Shown one piece after another: positions 1-10,764 of a DNA stretch of 29,598 bases. The position numbers were made by a program, and so were the translations under genes. The DNA lies in the NCBI GenBank assembly GCA_003427395.1, contig BFEA01000106.1, forward strand, positions 2,698,868 to 2,728,465. The letters are read 5' to 3'. Position 1 is the stretch's first letter. Every line of letters begins with the position of its first letter. The notes below the pieces were generated by a model. It ran no database searches, was not told where the DNA came from, and saw nothing but the letters and a program-made list of their open reading frames with translations. This DNA comes from Chara braunii. Lineage: Eukaryota; Streptophyta; Charophyceae; Charales; Characeae.

Positions 1-58
<58 letters not shown>
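1..58. repeat. (AG)n microsatellite at the window edge
   Basis: A perfect AG dinucleotide array, cut by the window start. Confidence 0.99.
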
Positions 59-66
<8 letters not shown>

Positions 67-264
67 GCATTTGGTTTTGGAACAATATTTGCTGCAGGCG
101 AAATGATTTCTATTTGCGTAGGTATATATTTGATGTCATTATATACGGGCCCAGTGTCCAAGTCCGTAGATCAATAAAAATATTCCTCGACCACGAAATA
201 TCAAGGGGCCGGCAGGGCCAAATCCTGAGCCTGAGGCAGAGACACACCCCTCGAAAAGCAGATG

Positions 265-330
265 TAGCCAACAAGTACATCCATCAATTTTTCTCAATAG
301 CCAACAAGGACATCCATCAATTTTTCTCAA
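265..330 (+). repeat. 33-bp tandem duplication
   Basis: Two units starting TAGCCAACAAG at 265 and 298, differing by about two bases. The unit length is a multiple of three, which keeps a spurious open frame alive across it. Confidence 0.9.
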
Positions 331-1015
331 AGACAGAAAGTCCTATCCCATGCTCACACTACACTCCACACAAAAAATTACTCCGTACGAAGAGAAAACA
401 GTCGTGGCCATCTACTAGAACGAAGCCGTCGCCTTTTCGACAAAGTCCTATCTAACCCGAGACCACAACCTTCTGCTCTCGGAGTCCATGAAAAGCAGAT
501 GCGTCCACAAAAAGATTACACAACAAAATAGGCAAAGTCCAAACAACCCTAACCAAAAGAAAGACTTATCATCCAATCAATTAAGCCTCCACTGCCCTCC
601 AGTAGACGGCCCCAGCCTTATTGAAAAGAAAACTCGCCGCACGCGGGCCCTTTTCCGAGGCCCAGCACCATAGATAAATCTAATTGGCCGCGGGCGGCCT
701 CCGAAAAGCACCCGCGGCCGATAGCTGGACGATGTGCTGGTGGTTTAAGGTAAACCGCCAGCGTCTCTTTTCCCTCTATTAGTCCATATACAATCTTCCA
801 AATTGAATACAAAACCACCCTTACCCTTTTATTGAATCAAGTTCCACCTCTCTATCCGGCGAAAAAACAAACACTCACTGAAACAATAACACTTGATCCA
901 GCTATTGCAAAAATTAGGCTTGCTGGCCCAAAAGCAATTCTGGTCGCAATGAGCCAAAAAGCTTGGAGATGGGGGGGATAAAAAAAAAACTCAAACCTTG
1001 TAACATCCCCCTCAG

Positions 1016-1047
<32 letters not shown>
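1016..1047 (+). repeat. Poly-A tract
   Basis: A run of 32 A. It could be the tail of an old retroposed sequence, but no body was recognised upstream. Confidence 0.95.
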
Positions 1048-1051
<4 letters not shown>

Positions 1052-2797
1052 CCTCCCCCCCTCCCTCACTTCACCGAACACAGAGATGCCAGAGCCAGAA
1101 TTCTACGCATTCATCGTCGAAGATTACCTCCTGCGCGCAGGCAAGAAGGCGGAACCTGACACCAAAGCCAGAAGAGCATTGCAAACAAACAAACAAACAA
1201 ACAAACAAACAAAAAAACAAAAAAACAAAAAAACAAGAAAATGACTAAACAAGAATAAGACCACGTAACAGGAGAAGATTATGCACTACAGGGGCTCCAA
1301 TGCAGACCAACACGGAGTCAACGAAACGAGGCGATGGTCATCCGCTTTTTGCACCTCATAACGACCAGGTACATACAACTCGCACACGGACGAATCGTGC
1401 CCCGCCAATCACAACCCAATGGATCTTCAATCAGTGGGAGAACAGGTGGTCCCATCTTCACAGTCCGGCTTGCCGGCTCCACTCAACAAGATCGCTCGTC
1501 TAAAGCGCGACGAGCACACGAATGGTCGTCTAAAACGACGAAGGAGCGAAGCGTTCATCTCCAACCTCGAGTCAAACCGGCATCCCACGGCTGCATACAT
1601 ACCATTTCGGTTATAGCAATGCGATCGATTTCTCGCGTCCCATGTCCCATCAGCAGCATACTTGAGGCCGCAGCACAATCAATAGCGCTGTGACGAGCAT
1701 CACTCTAAACTCCACACATAGCGTCGGCGCTAAGTTCCAGATTGCTTACATAGACACGCATCACTCTGGCTCCCAGCGTCGGCGCTGGATCACGCTAACG
1801 GACGCCATGTTCACAAAGAATTAACATGGCCGTCACGAGCGGCAGGGTCAGTCAGTTGTGCATCATGATGGCCTCCACTTTCAATCCCTAAGCTGGACGT
1901 TTCAGACAATCGCACTACACCGTCGCGCGATGACTTCTGATACGCGGGAGCCTAATCAACATCCGTGATTGTCTTTCGGAATCAAACCCTAAACCGGAAA
2001 TCCGAAGCAACACCCGCCGAAGTTGGGGTAGTCTGGAATCTTGCACAATCCCTCCTGCTCCCCCTCCTCCCTCTCCACCCCCCATTTGTTCACCGCATTT
2101 TGTCAGGACCGACTGGTCGTACAATGCAGACCATCCAGAAAACAATGACAATTCAAAACCGGTAGCTACCGGTCCCGGTCATCCACAACCCCACGTACCG
2201 CCAATCATCCGAACAACAAAAAAGACAAGCCTTGGGTACGGACGCCGTACCCCGCTATGCCGCGGCGAGCTCTTGAAGATGCCTTCGTCGTGAATGCAAA
2301 CGTCCCACGCTCGTGGATGCCCACAAGCTTTGTTTTCAAATCTCCGACATATACAGTTCAGTATCTGAAGCATTGTGGTTCTGATGAGACAGAGCTGCGC
2401 GATTGAGATCAGGACTCTGTCTAAAGAGGTTCGCGTACAGAAAGGAAAAAAGCTTTCTCTGAAAAGAACCTGCTGTAACTACCATCCAGATGCATACACG
2501 GAAGTCGTATTGTGCGCATGACCTAAAGCATGTACCGTGCCCTCTCCAACATCCATTAAAAATTCGAACGTTATGGAGAAGATAGTAGCATGTTCCCTGC
2601 ACATCGATAACACAAAAATCAACCAATGGTTCAAATTAAAAGAATTGGAAAAAAAACACAAAATTCTTCTGATCCCATCCTACAACCTTGCCCTGCCATG
2701 GCACACCACTTTCCTGGAAGATTAGCGCTCTTCAATTGGAGACGAAGATAGCTTCTCTGACATAATTACGATCTCTCCACACGGAAATCAATCAATC

Positions 2798-2799
<2 letters not shown>

Positions 2800-2881
<82 letters not shown>

Positions 2882-2933
2882 AACAAACACACAAAGGGGC
2901 TCCGAAAGGGGGTCGGACCCGACAGGTGAGTGC
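2800..2933 (+). repeat. (CT)n(CA)n with conserved 41-bp tail
   Basis: A CT array, then a CA array, then a tail (2893-2933, starting AAAGGGGCTCCGAAAGGGGG) that is identical base for base to 12700-12740. The copy stops exactly where a sequencing adapter begins. Confidence 0.9.
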
Positions 2934-2971
2934 CTGTCTCTTATACACATCTAGATGTGTATAAGAGACAG
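2934..2971. other. Nextera mate-pair junction adapter (artefact), copy 1
   Basis: CTGTCTCTTATACACATCT followed directly by its reverse complement AGATGTGTATAAGAGACAG. This is two Tn5 mosaic ends head to head, the known circularisation junction of Nextera mate-pair libraries. It is a laboratory sequence, not genomic. It produces the tell-tale peptides YTHLDVYKRQ and MCIRDS in translations of this region. Confidence 0.98.
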
Positions 2972-3126
<155 letters not shown>

Positions 3127-3215
3127 CACACACACACAACACACACACGCACACACAAAACACACACAAACCCGCACACGCACACACACCCACACCCGTG
3201 CACACACCTGCACAT

Positions 3216-4003
3216 TCTTGGACGTATTTAAGCGAAATGATGGCCAGTGCCGGATGTATCTGACCACAAATTACCACTGGAGATCAATTAATAGTCCTAG
3301 TGCGAGTGTTATCTGGCGACTTCTGAAAGCATGGAGGCGGCAAACGACCGAGACCATAACAACCAGCCCATTGAAAAAAAGAAAAGAAAAAGCAGAAACA
3401 CACATGGCAGTCGACACAACAATACCCGAGAGAGCTTTTTGGAGTCTCACAGACTCTATCTACCAGGAGGCTTAACCCGCTGCACAGAGAACTACCCAGT
3501 CTACAACCATCTAAAAGACAAAGGGTATAGGCCTCTCTCCACTACTCGCCTCGTTCACAAAACACAACGTATGGCGGTGCATCTTCCCATGTTCTAGCGG
3601 AAGATTCATTCTCATTTTGCACAAAATACAAAATATATCTGCCTAGGTTCTAGCACAAGATTCATTCTCATTTTGCACATTTGGTGAGTAGTGGCGCGAT
3701 GTTAAAAGCCGGCGTCGATGCTCATGAGCGATCTTGAAACAGCATCAATGCTCATGCTCGTATTTTATTCTCAGGTTGCCCCTCCGATCTGTGCCCTCTC
3801 TTCTTCTTACCCGAGGCCGGGTAATGGCCCCGGCATCTCAAGTTGTTCTCTATATTTTATTATTTCCTCATATGGGACGCTGGGCCCGGTTCCCAGCACA
3901 CGCTGCTCCCCACACATTCCTCCTCAGAAACTTCTGCGCAAAACCAAAAGACAAAAAGCCGAGTTCAAACCACCACTACCTGCACAGGACTCCGCGGCCC
4001 AAC
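3216..4003. other. No gene recognised; direct repeat of a dispersed motif
   Basis: Two copies of GTTCTAGC..AAGATTCATTCTCATTTTGCAC at 3591-3622 and 3647-3679 (period 56). The second runs on as ATTTGGTGAGTAG to 3691. The same string occurs, diverged, in both orientations at 10872-10909 (minus) and 10946-10967 (plus). Confidence 0.7.
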
Positions 4004-4380
4004 CCAGGGCTCCAGACGGTAAGAGTTAAACAAACCAGGGCTCCAGACGGTGAAAGTTAAACAAACCAGGGCTCCAGAGGGTAAAAGTTCAAAAGAGACA
4101 TCTTTTACCAGGGCAGGCTGTATTTGTTTTCCCCGATGCCGTGGTTCCCTCCAGACGGTAAAAGTTAAAAAGAGACGTAAAAGTTAAACAAACCAGGGCT
4201 CCAGACGGTAAAAGCAAACAAACCAGGGCTCCAGAGGGTAAAAGTTAAAAAGAGACATCTTTTACCAGGGCAGGCTGTATTTGTCTTCCCCGATGCCGTG
4301 GTTCCCTCCAGTCGGTAAAAGTTAAAAAGAGACATCTTTTACCAGGGCAGGCTGTATTTGTCTTCCCCGATGCCATGGTT
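4004..4380 (+). repeat. Compound minisatellite (about 34-bp and 80-bp units)
   Basis: Short units built on CAGGGCTCCAGACGGTAAAA alternate with a longer unit that includes CATCTTTTACCAGGGCAGGC and CCCCGATGCCGTGGTTCCCT. The long unit recurs at about 4096, 4255 and 4334, the short one at about 4004, 4036, 4066 and 4193. Frames through it are spurious. Confidence 0.85.
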
Positions 4381-5015
4381 GCAGCTTTATAATGCCGACG
4401 CCGCCACCAACGGCTTCCCAATTTTCCACAGCCATACACGGAGACTTCCAATTGCAGGATATAAAAGAGATAGGAAGGGAAAAAAGAAACTGCGGCTGAC
4501 CACATAGAACACCGCCAGTCCGCCATCTCCATGAAAAAAGAGGGGGAGAGAACGGCATTCACCCACCTCCACGATGATGGCACACTCACACAAGCACTTC
4601 CTTTAATGTATCTGACAGCACTTTACAGCCGCCGGGGCAAATCACATCCAGGGTGTGGTAGAAAAATTCCTAGTGTGAGCAGGCCCTCGGATTGCGAAAT
4701 TGCAATCGAATTTTGAACAGGCATGTCAGGAGACAGAAAAAACACGCTCTGTTGTGCCCTTCCCCTTGGTACAATAATATATATATATTTTTAAATTAAT
4801 ATCCCTTGTTTTCAAGAGGCAAGGTATCCGGCGTGGGAGTAGTACTCTCCGAGGTTCTTTTTATAACTTCCTATTAGTTTCTTTATGACTTCATTTGAAT
4901 CATTTGTTATTTTTAACTTATTTTCATTGGTTATTCGAACTTATTCCTTCTTTTTTCTTTTCTATTTTTTCTTTCCTTTTTAGTTTGTTCGGATGGCAAA
5001 CTGCTCATGCCATTG

Positions 5016-5182
5016 NTTTTNTNTTTTTTTTTNTTTTTTTNTTTNNNCCCCCCCCCCCCCTTTAGTGCGTTCAGCGACCANTAGGCAAGGAAGACGAGAG
5101 CCGTAATCCACCAGTTNGAGTGGAGCCCAACTTCANGGATGCNNNTCCGGGGNCTGCCCNGNCTGANNCCGGANGATCGTCN
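5016..5182. other. Low-quality stretch with scattered N
   Basis: Single Ns are scattered through a T-run, a C-run and normal-looking sequence. This is consensus failure next to homopolymers rather than a scaffold gap. Confidence 0.95.
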
Positions 5183-6128
5183 TTCCCTTTTTATAACTTC
5201 ACGGATGTCCTTTTTATTTGTTTAGGCAAAATCATTTTTGGTTCACCAGGTAACCACTTCGATTGCCATATGCATCCGGTTTGCACAAGTGTTTTTTTTT
5301 TTTTCCATGGCCTGAACAAAATTTTCTTGTTTTTTCTATAAAAAGATCCCCCTGCCACAAGAGTCACCTAGGGAACACATCCCTGATTGTTTTCTGGATA
5401 TTTTGGCCACTGGAAATCAGAATTTACAATAACCAACTTCAGGGTACTCACAATTTCACACAAGCCCCCAGTACCTCCCCCAGATCCGTAGGCGCAAGCG
5501 GTATACTCTTTTATCATGTATACAGGTAAAAGAGGCCTACTTCGCTTCGGCCCGAAGGGGTGGTGTAACAACCTACGATTCGGCAACAAGGGGAGGAAGA
5601 GAGGCGGAGAGGGGGGGAGGTGGGGGAGGGGGCGGGAAGGGAATAGGATGGTTAGTTAAAGTCTACCGTAGAAGTCAGCTACCAGAAAACAACACTGCAC
5701 AGACTTTCCCGTTCTCTAGGCTTTTATAAGATTTCTCTCGACTGGCAATTTTATTACGAGACGAGCGAGCAAAACTGAGCTTCGCAAACCTGCCCGTGTG
5801 GCTGAAAACTACAAAAACACCTAACTGTTAATAAGCAGATCATGAGTTCAATCGTGACAAGATCTGATCTGACGGACTTTTGTTTTTTTTTAAAGGGCGA
5901 CAGTCTTGAGATATATCCACAGGTGACCGGCCCGGGGTAATTCGAGATTGTTATGGAAGTTATTATTGCAGATTATATGTCATGATCACGACTTACCTGA
6001 TCTGACAGACTGAAAAGTGTTAAGACAAAAACATGACGGATAACGTTTTGAAACCCCTCCCCTTTGAAAATGGGGGCATAAACACTTGCAGACGAACGGA
6101 TGTCAAAAAATATTGAATGGATGGTAAG
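5183..6128. other. No gene recognised; possible tRNA-like relic near 5795-5865
   Basis: Plus-strand sequence around CTAACTGTTAATAAG followed by ATCATGAGTTCAATCGTGA looks like an eroded anticodon arm (GTT) and T arm (TCATG/CGTGA stem). A GATCTGATCTGACGGAC motif is echoed near 5998 as CTGATCTGACAGAC. All are weak. Confidence 0.3.
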
Positions 6129-6337
6129 GAGCCGTAGGCATCTCACATACATAACCGAATCCCCACGTAGGGAAAAAAGAGGAGCCGTAAGCATCTCCAG
6201 GATGCCCATTTTTTTCCCGACGTATTCCGTCCGCGGCATCTCCACGCATATAACCGAGTCCCCACGTAGGGAGAAAAAAGGAGAGTCATAAGCATCTCCA
6301 GGATGCCCATTTTTACCCCAATGTATTCCGTCCGCGG
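6129..6337 (+). repeat. About 100-bp tandem duplication
   Basis: CATAACCGAATCCCCACGTA and GCATCTCCAGGATGCCCATT occur twice in the same order, at about 6149/6249 and 6191/6291, with few differences. Confidence 0.9.
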
Positions 6338-6586
6338 CCCCCTCTTCGGACCTGGAAGAAGCTTGCGTACCCTTGCAAGCAGAAGGCGAACGCGGGACAC
6401 CAAAGAAATGTCTCGTACGGCGAGCATCACTTTCCAGCGACAAGGACACTGTTGTGAAGGGAGGGATGTTTCATCCCAGTTTGTGATCTTTTACGCTCTG
6501 ATGACACAACAAGAGAGCTGTAGCTGATCTCGCTCTCTTTGTCTCCCTCCTCCTGGCAGGGAACACAGCTCTGCACAAATGCATCT

Positions 6587-6743
6587 TATATATATATATA
6601 TATATCGTCAAATAGAACTGCCCGGTAAACCGTAGGCAGAGAGGGAGAAGAGGACATATATATATATATATATCGTCACAAACAGAGCTGCCCGGTAAGC
6701 CGTAGGCAGAGAGAGAGAAGAGGACAACAAACGAGGGGCTGTG
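6587..6743 (+). repeat. (TA)n + CCGGTAAACCGTAGGCAGAG element, two tandem copies
   Basis: Two units, period about 70. Each begins with (TA)n and CGTCA, then GAGCTGCCCGGTAA.CCGTAGGCAGAGAG.GAGAAGAGGACA. A third copy lies at 10353-10440 and a diverged inverted copy at 29287-29364. Confidence 0.9.
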
Positions 6744-7004
6744 ACAAACTGTTTCGTCAGAGTTTCACCGACTCATCAGGAGGCTGAACCCTATATATAT
6801 AGAGAGAGAGAGAGCATGAAATGCAAAATGAGGGTGGCGAGTTTGTTTTTTGGGTTTTTTTTTTTTTTTTTCGGGTGGAGTTTCATGCAAAAAGAGGGGG
6901 AGGATTATGCGATAGCGTGTTCTCATGTTTCCTCCTCCACCCAACTACGCCAGCCCGGACCTATCAATTTCTTGTGCAAAGAAGAGCCATACTAATCCTA
7001 CGCG

Positions 7005-7063
7005 TGCGGGATAGAGTAATTGGTAACTCGTCAGGCTCATAATCTGAATTTTGTAGGTTCAAT
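7005..7063 (+). pseudogene. Truncated organelle-type tRNA-fMet (CAT)
   Basis: In order: acceptor 5' strand TGCGGGA (7005-7011); D stem GAGT/ACTC (7014-7017, 7026-7029) around AATTGGTA; anticodon stem TCAGG/TCTGA (7031-7035, 7043-7047) around CTCATAA, anticodon CAT; then the T-arm start GTAGGTTCAA. The match then ends: no CCTAC and no TCCCGCA 3' acceptor strand follow. The D and anticodon arms resemble bacterial/organellar initiator tRNA, not nuclear elongator tRNA-Met. Inferred: a nuclear insertion of mitochondrial (or plastid) DNA broken at the T loop. It cannot fold into a working tRNA. Confidence 0.75.
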
Positions 7064-8423
7064 AGCGCTTGGCTTGACGAAATCTTTCAGCAGATAGATC
7101 ATCACGCAAACTGGCAGGAGCTTCGTCTGCACGTCCATACTGGGTTCGGAGAGGTATTGGTGTGTTTGTTCGTTTGATTGTTTGTTTTCAAAGAAAAAAA
7201 AAAAAAAAAAAAGAGGTCCTTATGGTCCTGGCTCTTGCGTGTGGAATCGGGGAGGTATTTGTAATTTAGTATCAATTTACAAAAAAGAAAAAACAATATG
7301 CATAGCTATTAAGAAAATAATAAAACTAATATTCCCAGGTTCGGCCAGACATTAGGATTGGCACAACTCGTGAAAGTAGATCCGGTGGAGTCGCACTGTC
7401 GCACACATCATTGCATTTGTTTGTTAATGTAATTTTAGTATTATTTTACAAATTTGTGTACACACGTTTATAACTTCATAGGTAATAATGTCACATTTGT
7501 CTCACAAAATTGCAATCCACTGGCAAACACGAACATGCAGTCAATCACCAGATTAAATATCTTTACCTCAGATATACCGGGCACGCATAGTCCGACCGTG
7601 ACTTGGTCGCGCACCCAATCAACTCTCTTTCTGTGCTATTCATTACAAATATCTACGTGATATCACACAGCATTCTTGAACGAGAGCCGCTGAGCAGCAA
7701 AAAAAGAAAAGGTCATTAAAAAAAAAACTAAAAAAAAGAACTACCCAGTGTATCCAACATGCTCCCCCCCCCCTCTCTCTCTCTCTCCAACCCCCCACCC
7801 CACCCCACCCCCCCCTTAAAAATCGCATCCACGCGACTCCACAGGTTCAGCACAATGATTGCAAAGAAGAAGGAAACCCAACATTCACTTGCTCACAGAG
7901 TACTCCTACTAGGCTGGTGGTTGATGTCACATCATATAAGATTTGAACTCACAATAGCTCCTGTGCCCAGACATCGGTCTTCTTATCTGCCTGCACAACC
8001 ATTGACCTGCACAGTGCACACCCAGATCGCATCGCACGGACAAGTCAGGAGAGATTTTCAGTCCTCCGGTGAGGAAATTCGTAATCCGAATAACCTTCGC
8101 AAAGTGTATAGTTTCTCGTACGGCACTGCTGCATTTCAAACACGCACTGCAACAAACAACAAAAATATAAGACCTGCCTGCATTTATGGACATTAGAAAG
8201 ATTGGCAGTCTTTCCTATCATATCAGGAGAAATACGATCAGGAGCTGATGCCAGCCCAGATCCAGCCGATTTTCTTCTTTCCCCAATACTCCTAAAGAAA
8301 ATAGTGGGCCTTGTGTGACCGCCCCGCACGGTACGTCGCTGCCCGTGTTGGGAAAACCAGGGCGCGGGGCGGGCCCAACATGGTATGCAGCCTAGCTGAC
8401 ATACTACCACAACCGTCCCGAGG
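7064..8423. other. No gene recognised; possible tRNA-like relic on the minus strand near 7940-8010
   Basis: A-runs and T-runs (7193-7212, 7715-7738) and C-runs (7766-7816). On the minus strand near 7955 the sequence GAGTTCAAATC fits a tRNA B box, preceded by an AGAC/GTCT hairpin, which suggests a tRNA-derived short element. This is weak. Confidence 0.3.
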
Positions 8424-8449
8424 GTGGAGTTGTGCCTATGTGTTTCTTT

Positions 8450-8535
8450 TTTTTCTCTGTGTGTGTCTGTGTGTCTGTGTGTGTCTGTGTGTGTCTGTGT
8501 GTCTGTGTGTGTGTGCTTATTTCGTGTGCCTGTGT
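8450..8535 (+). repeat. Degenerate (TG)n/TGTC microsatellite
   Basis: Interrupted GTGTGTCTGTGTG units. Open frames through it are spurious Val/Cys-rich peptides. Confidence 0.9.
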
Positions 8536-8780
8536 GTTGGTACCCATCCAGTCAGCATGGTCTGACCGACTCTGCAAGGCGCCACCTGATCCACACGATA
8601 CCGCCCAGCCTGCATACAACATGCCAAGGGCTGAGTTGTGCCCAAGTTTACGCAGGCGTTTTTCTTTTGGGGGCATGGCCAGGAGGAGAAGGGGCAGGTA
8701 TGTGCAGCAGGCGTCTGCTTGTTTTTCTTTTGGGGGCATTAAATATTAAATTTTGTCCAGTGAAAAACAGCTGAACCAAA

Positions 8781-8843
8781 ATTTATGCGTGCCGTACCAT
8801 TCTAATCTTCTGTGTACCATTCCAGTTCGAAAGGACGTCCCGA
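8781..8843 (-). pseudogene. U6 snRNA-derived fragment
   Basis: On the minus strand the order is GGGACGTCC, then ACTGGAATGGTACACAGAAG, ATTAGAATGG, and GGCACGCATAAAT. These follow the plant U6 order GGGACATCC, TTGGAACGATACAGAGAAG, ATTAGCATGG, GACACGCATAAAT. About 16 bases between the last two blocks are missing and the invariant ACAGAGA box reads ACACAGA. It is therefore a dead copy, probably retroposed. No U6 promoter elements were seen upstream. Confidence 0.75.
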
Positions 8844-8891
8844 CAGACGATATGACAGGCTTCCAACACAGCAGATTCCACTAGACTGTGT

Positions 8892-9051
8892 GCTTAAAGC
8901 ACTGGTACCTTTGCCAGTTCGGAAAATGGCGGGCCTCCGACCTTTCAGGAGGCGGAAACGAAACGATGGCCACCGGTCATATTGATCAACGGCAGCCGTT
9001 GTCGGGCTAAAACTTGTCGAAACCGGACGGCAAAGGTACTAGTGGTTTAAG
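8892..9051. mobile_element. Inverted-repeat (MITE-like) element, about 160 bp
   Basis: Left end GCTTAAAGCACTGGTACCTT.TGCC (8892-8915) and right end GGCAAAGGTACTAGTGGTTT.AAG (9029-9051) are imperfect reverse complements. Inner CGG/CCG bases extend the arms. The interior has no coding capacity. No clear target-site duplication was seen, so transposition is inferred from the structure only. Confidence 0.6.
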
Positions 9052-9233
9052 ACAGTTACACCACAACGCATGGCACAACACCGCCAAATCGTCCAAACAG
9101 TATCAGGCGCAGGTGATGCTATGCGAATTGAACTCGAGACCTTCAGTGAAAATCCAATGAGACAACGTCACTTGCGCACAGCCGCCTCTGTGCTGTTTCC
9201 ATGCCACCAGTTGGGCCAGCAAAGTGGAAGACC

Positions 9234-9450
9234 AGAAACAGAGTACCAGTCCCACTGCCCCAAGCATGGAAAGGATTCCTCAGCGACCGGAAACCGAGTA
9301 CCAGTCCCGCTACCAGTCCCACTGCCCCAAGCATGGAGCGGATTCCCCAGCGACCGGAAACCGAGTACCAGTCCCGCTACCAGTCCCACTGCCCCAAGCA
9401 TGGAACGGATTCCCCAGCGACCGGAAACCGAGTACCAGTCCCACTGGGGC
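9234..9450 (+). repeat. 67-bp minisatellite
   Basis: Units with ACCGAGTACCAGTCCCGCTA, CCAAGCATGGA and ATTCCCCAGCGACCGGAAA start at about 9291, 9358 and 9425, with an earlier shorter variant from 9234. The period of 67 is not a multiple of three, so three overlapping open frames read the same unit in different frames; none is likely to be real. Confidence 0.92.
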
Positions 9451-9738
9451 AAGGTCAGGAAGGAAATGAGAAAGGAAACAGACAGGCCACAGGAAATCTG
9501 GAACAGGTCCTTCCGCAAGGTGTTAGGAGCAGTCAGAATAGCATCATCATTAGAACGGGCCGATATCCGCTTCAGGTGGAAACAGTGAACACGGGTGCAC
9601 GAACAGGTTACGACCTTGGTACACAGGACACAGAGCTCGCCTGCCGCTTAGTCTAACCTTGGCCTAGAAATGGATGAGACCATTCAGAGGGATGCTGAAC
9701 CCGGTTTCCTGCACGACACTGGACCAAGGGATGACTGG

Positions 9739-9825
9739 TTTCAGGCAGTAAGCAAAGAGACAGGGCAGAGACTGGGCGAAACACGGCGGTTTCAGGCAGT
9801 AAGCAAAGAGACAGGGCAGAGACCC
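9739..9825 (+). repeat. Tandem duplication, about 50 bp
   Basis: GGTTTCAGGCAGTAAGCAAA followed by GAGACAGGGCAGAGAC occurs at about 9737 and 9788. Near-copies of GGGATGCTG.ACCCGGTTTCC lie on both sides (about 9690 and 10039). Confidence 0.85.
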
Positions 9826-10194
9826 GCGGAACGGGCAGGACAGAAGGACGCAAGGCAGGCTAAGAGTAAGAGGTTGGCATTGCGAGGAGCGGAGCGGAGC
9901 AGCAGTACATCCTTCCAGAGCAGAATCGGCTATTGGGCTCGCTATTCTTGTTATCAAGGAAGCAAGGAATCAATGCCCCGCCATCTCAGGATCCTTCAGC
10001 TGTAATCGAAGGAAGAGTGGTGTGGAAATTGTTGTAAGGGATGCTGGACCCGGTTTCCAGCAATAATAAGCAAAACCATATTCGCACTGAAAGGGGAAAA
10101 AAAAAAAAAGAGTCATTCACGATTAGGAACTGCTAGAGCAACGACTCCAATGGTGAACGGGATACTGCATGTTGCCCCGTGCCCTGGAGATTAA

Positions 10195-10600
10195 TTTTTT
10201 TGAGGGATCATTATAGCGTATAGTTTTTTTGAGAGATCAATATAGCGTATAAATTTTTTCGAGAGATTAATATCTGAGTGAGGACGTCGCCCGGCCGGTT
10301 GGGCCCGGGGGGGCCGCCCGGGTAAACCGGGCAGGCCAAAAAACCGCCCAGAAATATATATATATATAGCCAAACAGAGCTGCCCGGTAAACCGTAGGCA
10401 GAGAGGGAGAAGAGGACAACAAACGAGGGGCTGTGGCATATATTTTTTGAAACCGGGGTCGTGCGTAGAGGCCCCCGAATCTGCAATAAAATTTTGGATT
10501 CGGGGGCGGGATGGGGGGGTTGGTCTGGGTGGGGGGTGCTGGGGTTGGGGGGGCGTCTGTGATGTGACGCAGATGCGCCTTTTTTTTTCCTATTTGTAAG
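10195..10600 (-). repeat. GC-rich composite repeat, inverted copy
   Basis: Read on the minus strand: a C-rich CCCCCCCAACCCC zone, ATTTTATTGCAGATTCGGGG (about 10478-10500), an insertion of the (TA)n + CCGTAGGC element (10353-10440), then GCCCGGTTTACCCGGGCGG and GGGCCCAACCGGCCGGG (about 10285-10340), then ACTCAGAT and about 30-bp units with GAGAGATCAATATAGCGTAT. The same order without the insertion is found on the plus strand at 12285-12870. Confidence 0.8.
10353..10440 (+). repeat. (TA)n + CCGTAGGC element, third copy
   Basis: (TA)n, then CAAACAGAGCTGCCCGGTAA and ACCGTAGGCAGAGAGGGAGA, ending ACAACAAACGAGGGGCTGTG as in the copy ending at 6743. Confidence 0.9.
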
Positions 10601-10764
10601 GGGTGTGTGTGTATACAAAAGGGGGCAAGAGAGAGAGAACGAATCCCCTTAGCACGGCTCAGATGGCCCATGCAGGCTATCTGAAGGGTCCTCGCAGCCA
10701 TGTAGTGCAGACCCCCCCACCAAAATCGAGGCAGGCAGCACATATGAAGTAGAGCACGAGCTGG

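Larger units (their letters stand above)
59..2799. other. No gene recognised
   Basis: Only short open frames without family resemblance. Contents seen: a 33-bp tandem pair, a GC-rich hairpin at 686-719 (9-bp stems GGCCGCGGG/CCCGCGGCC, 16-base loop), poly-A at 1016-1047, an (AAAC)n tract near 1181-1240, and two copies of an AGCGTCGGCGCT palindrome-like word near 1720 and 1776. Confidence 0.6.

Noticed and set aside
9234-9450. CRISPR-like array
   Set aside because: Units are contiguous 67-bp tandem copies without distinct spacers, in a eukaryotic setting.
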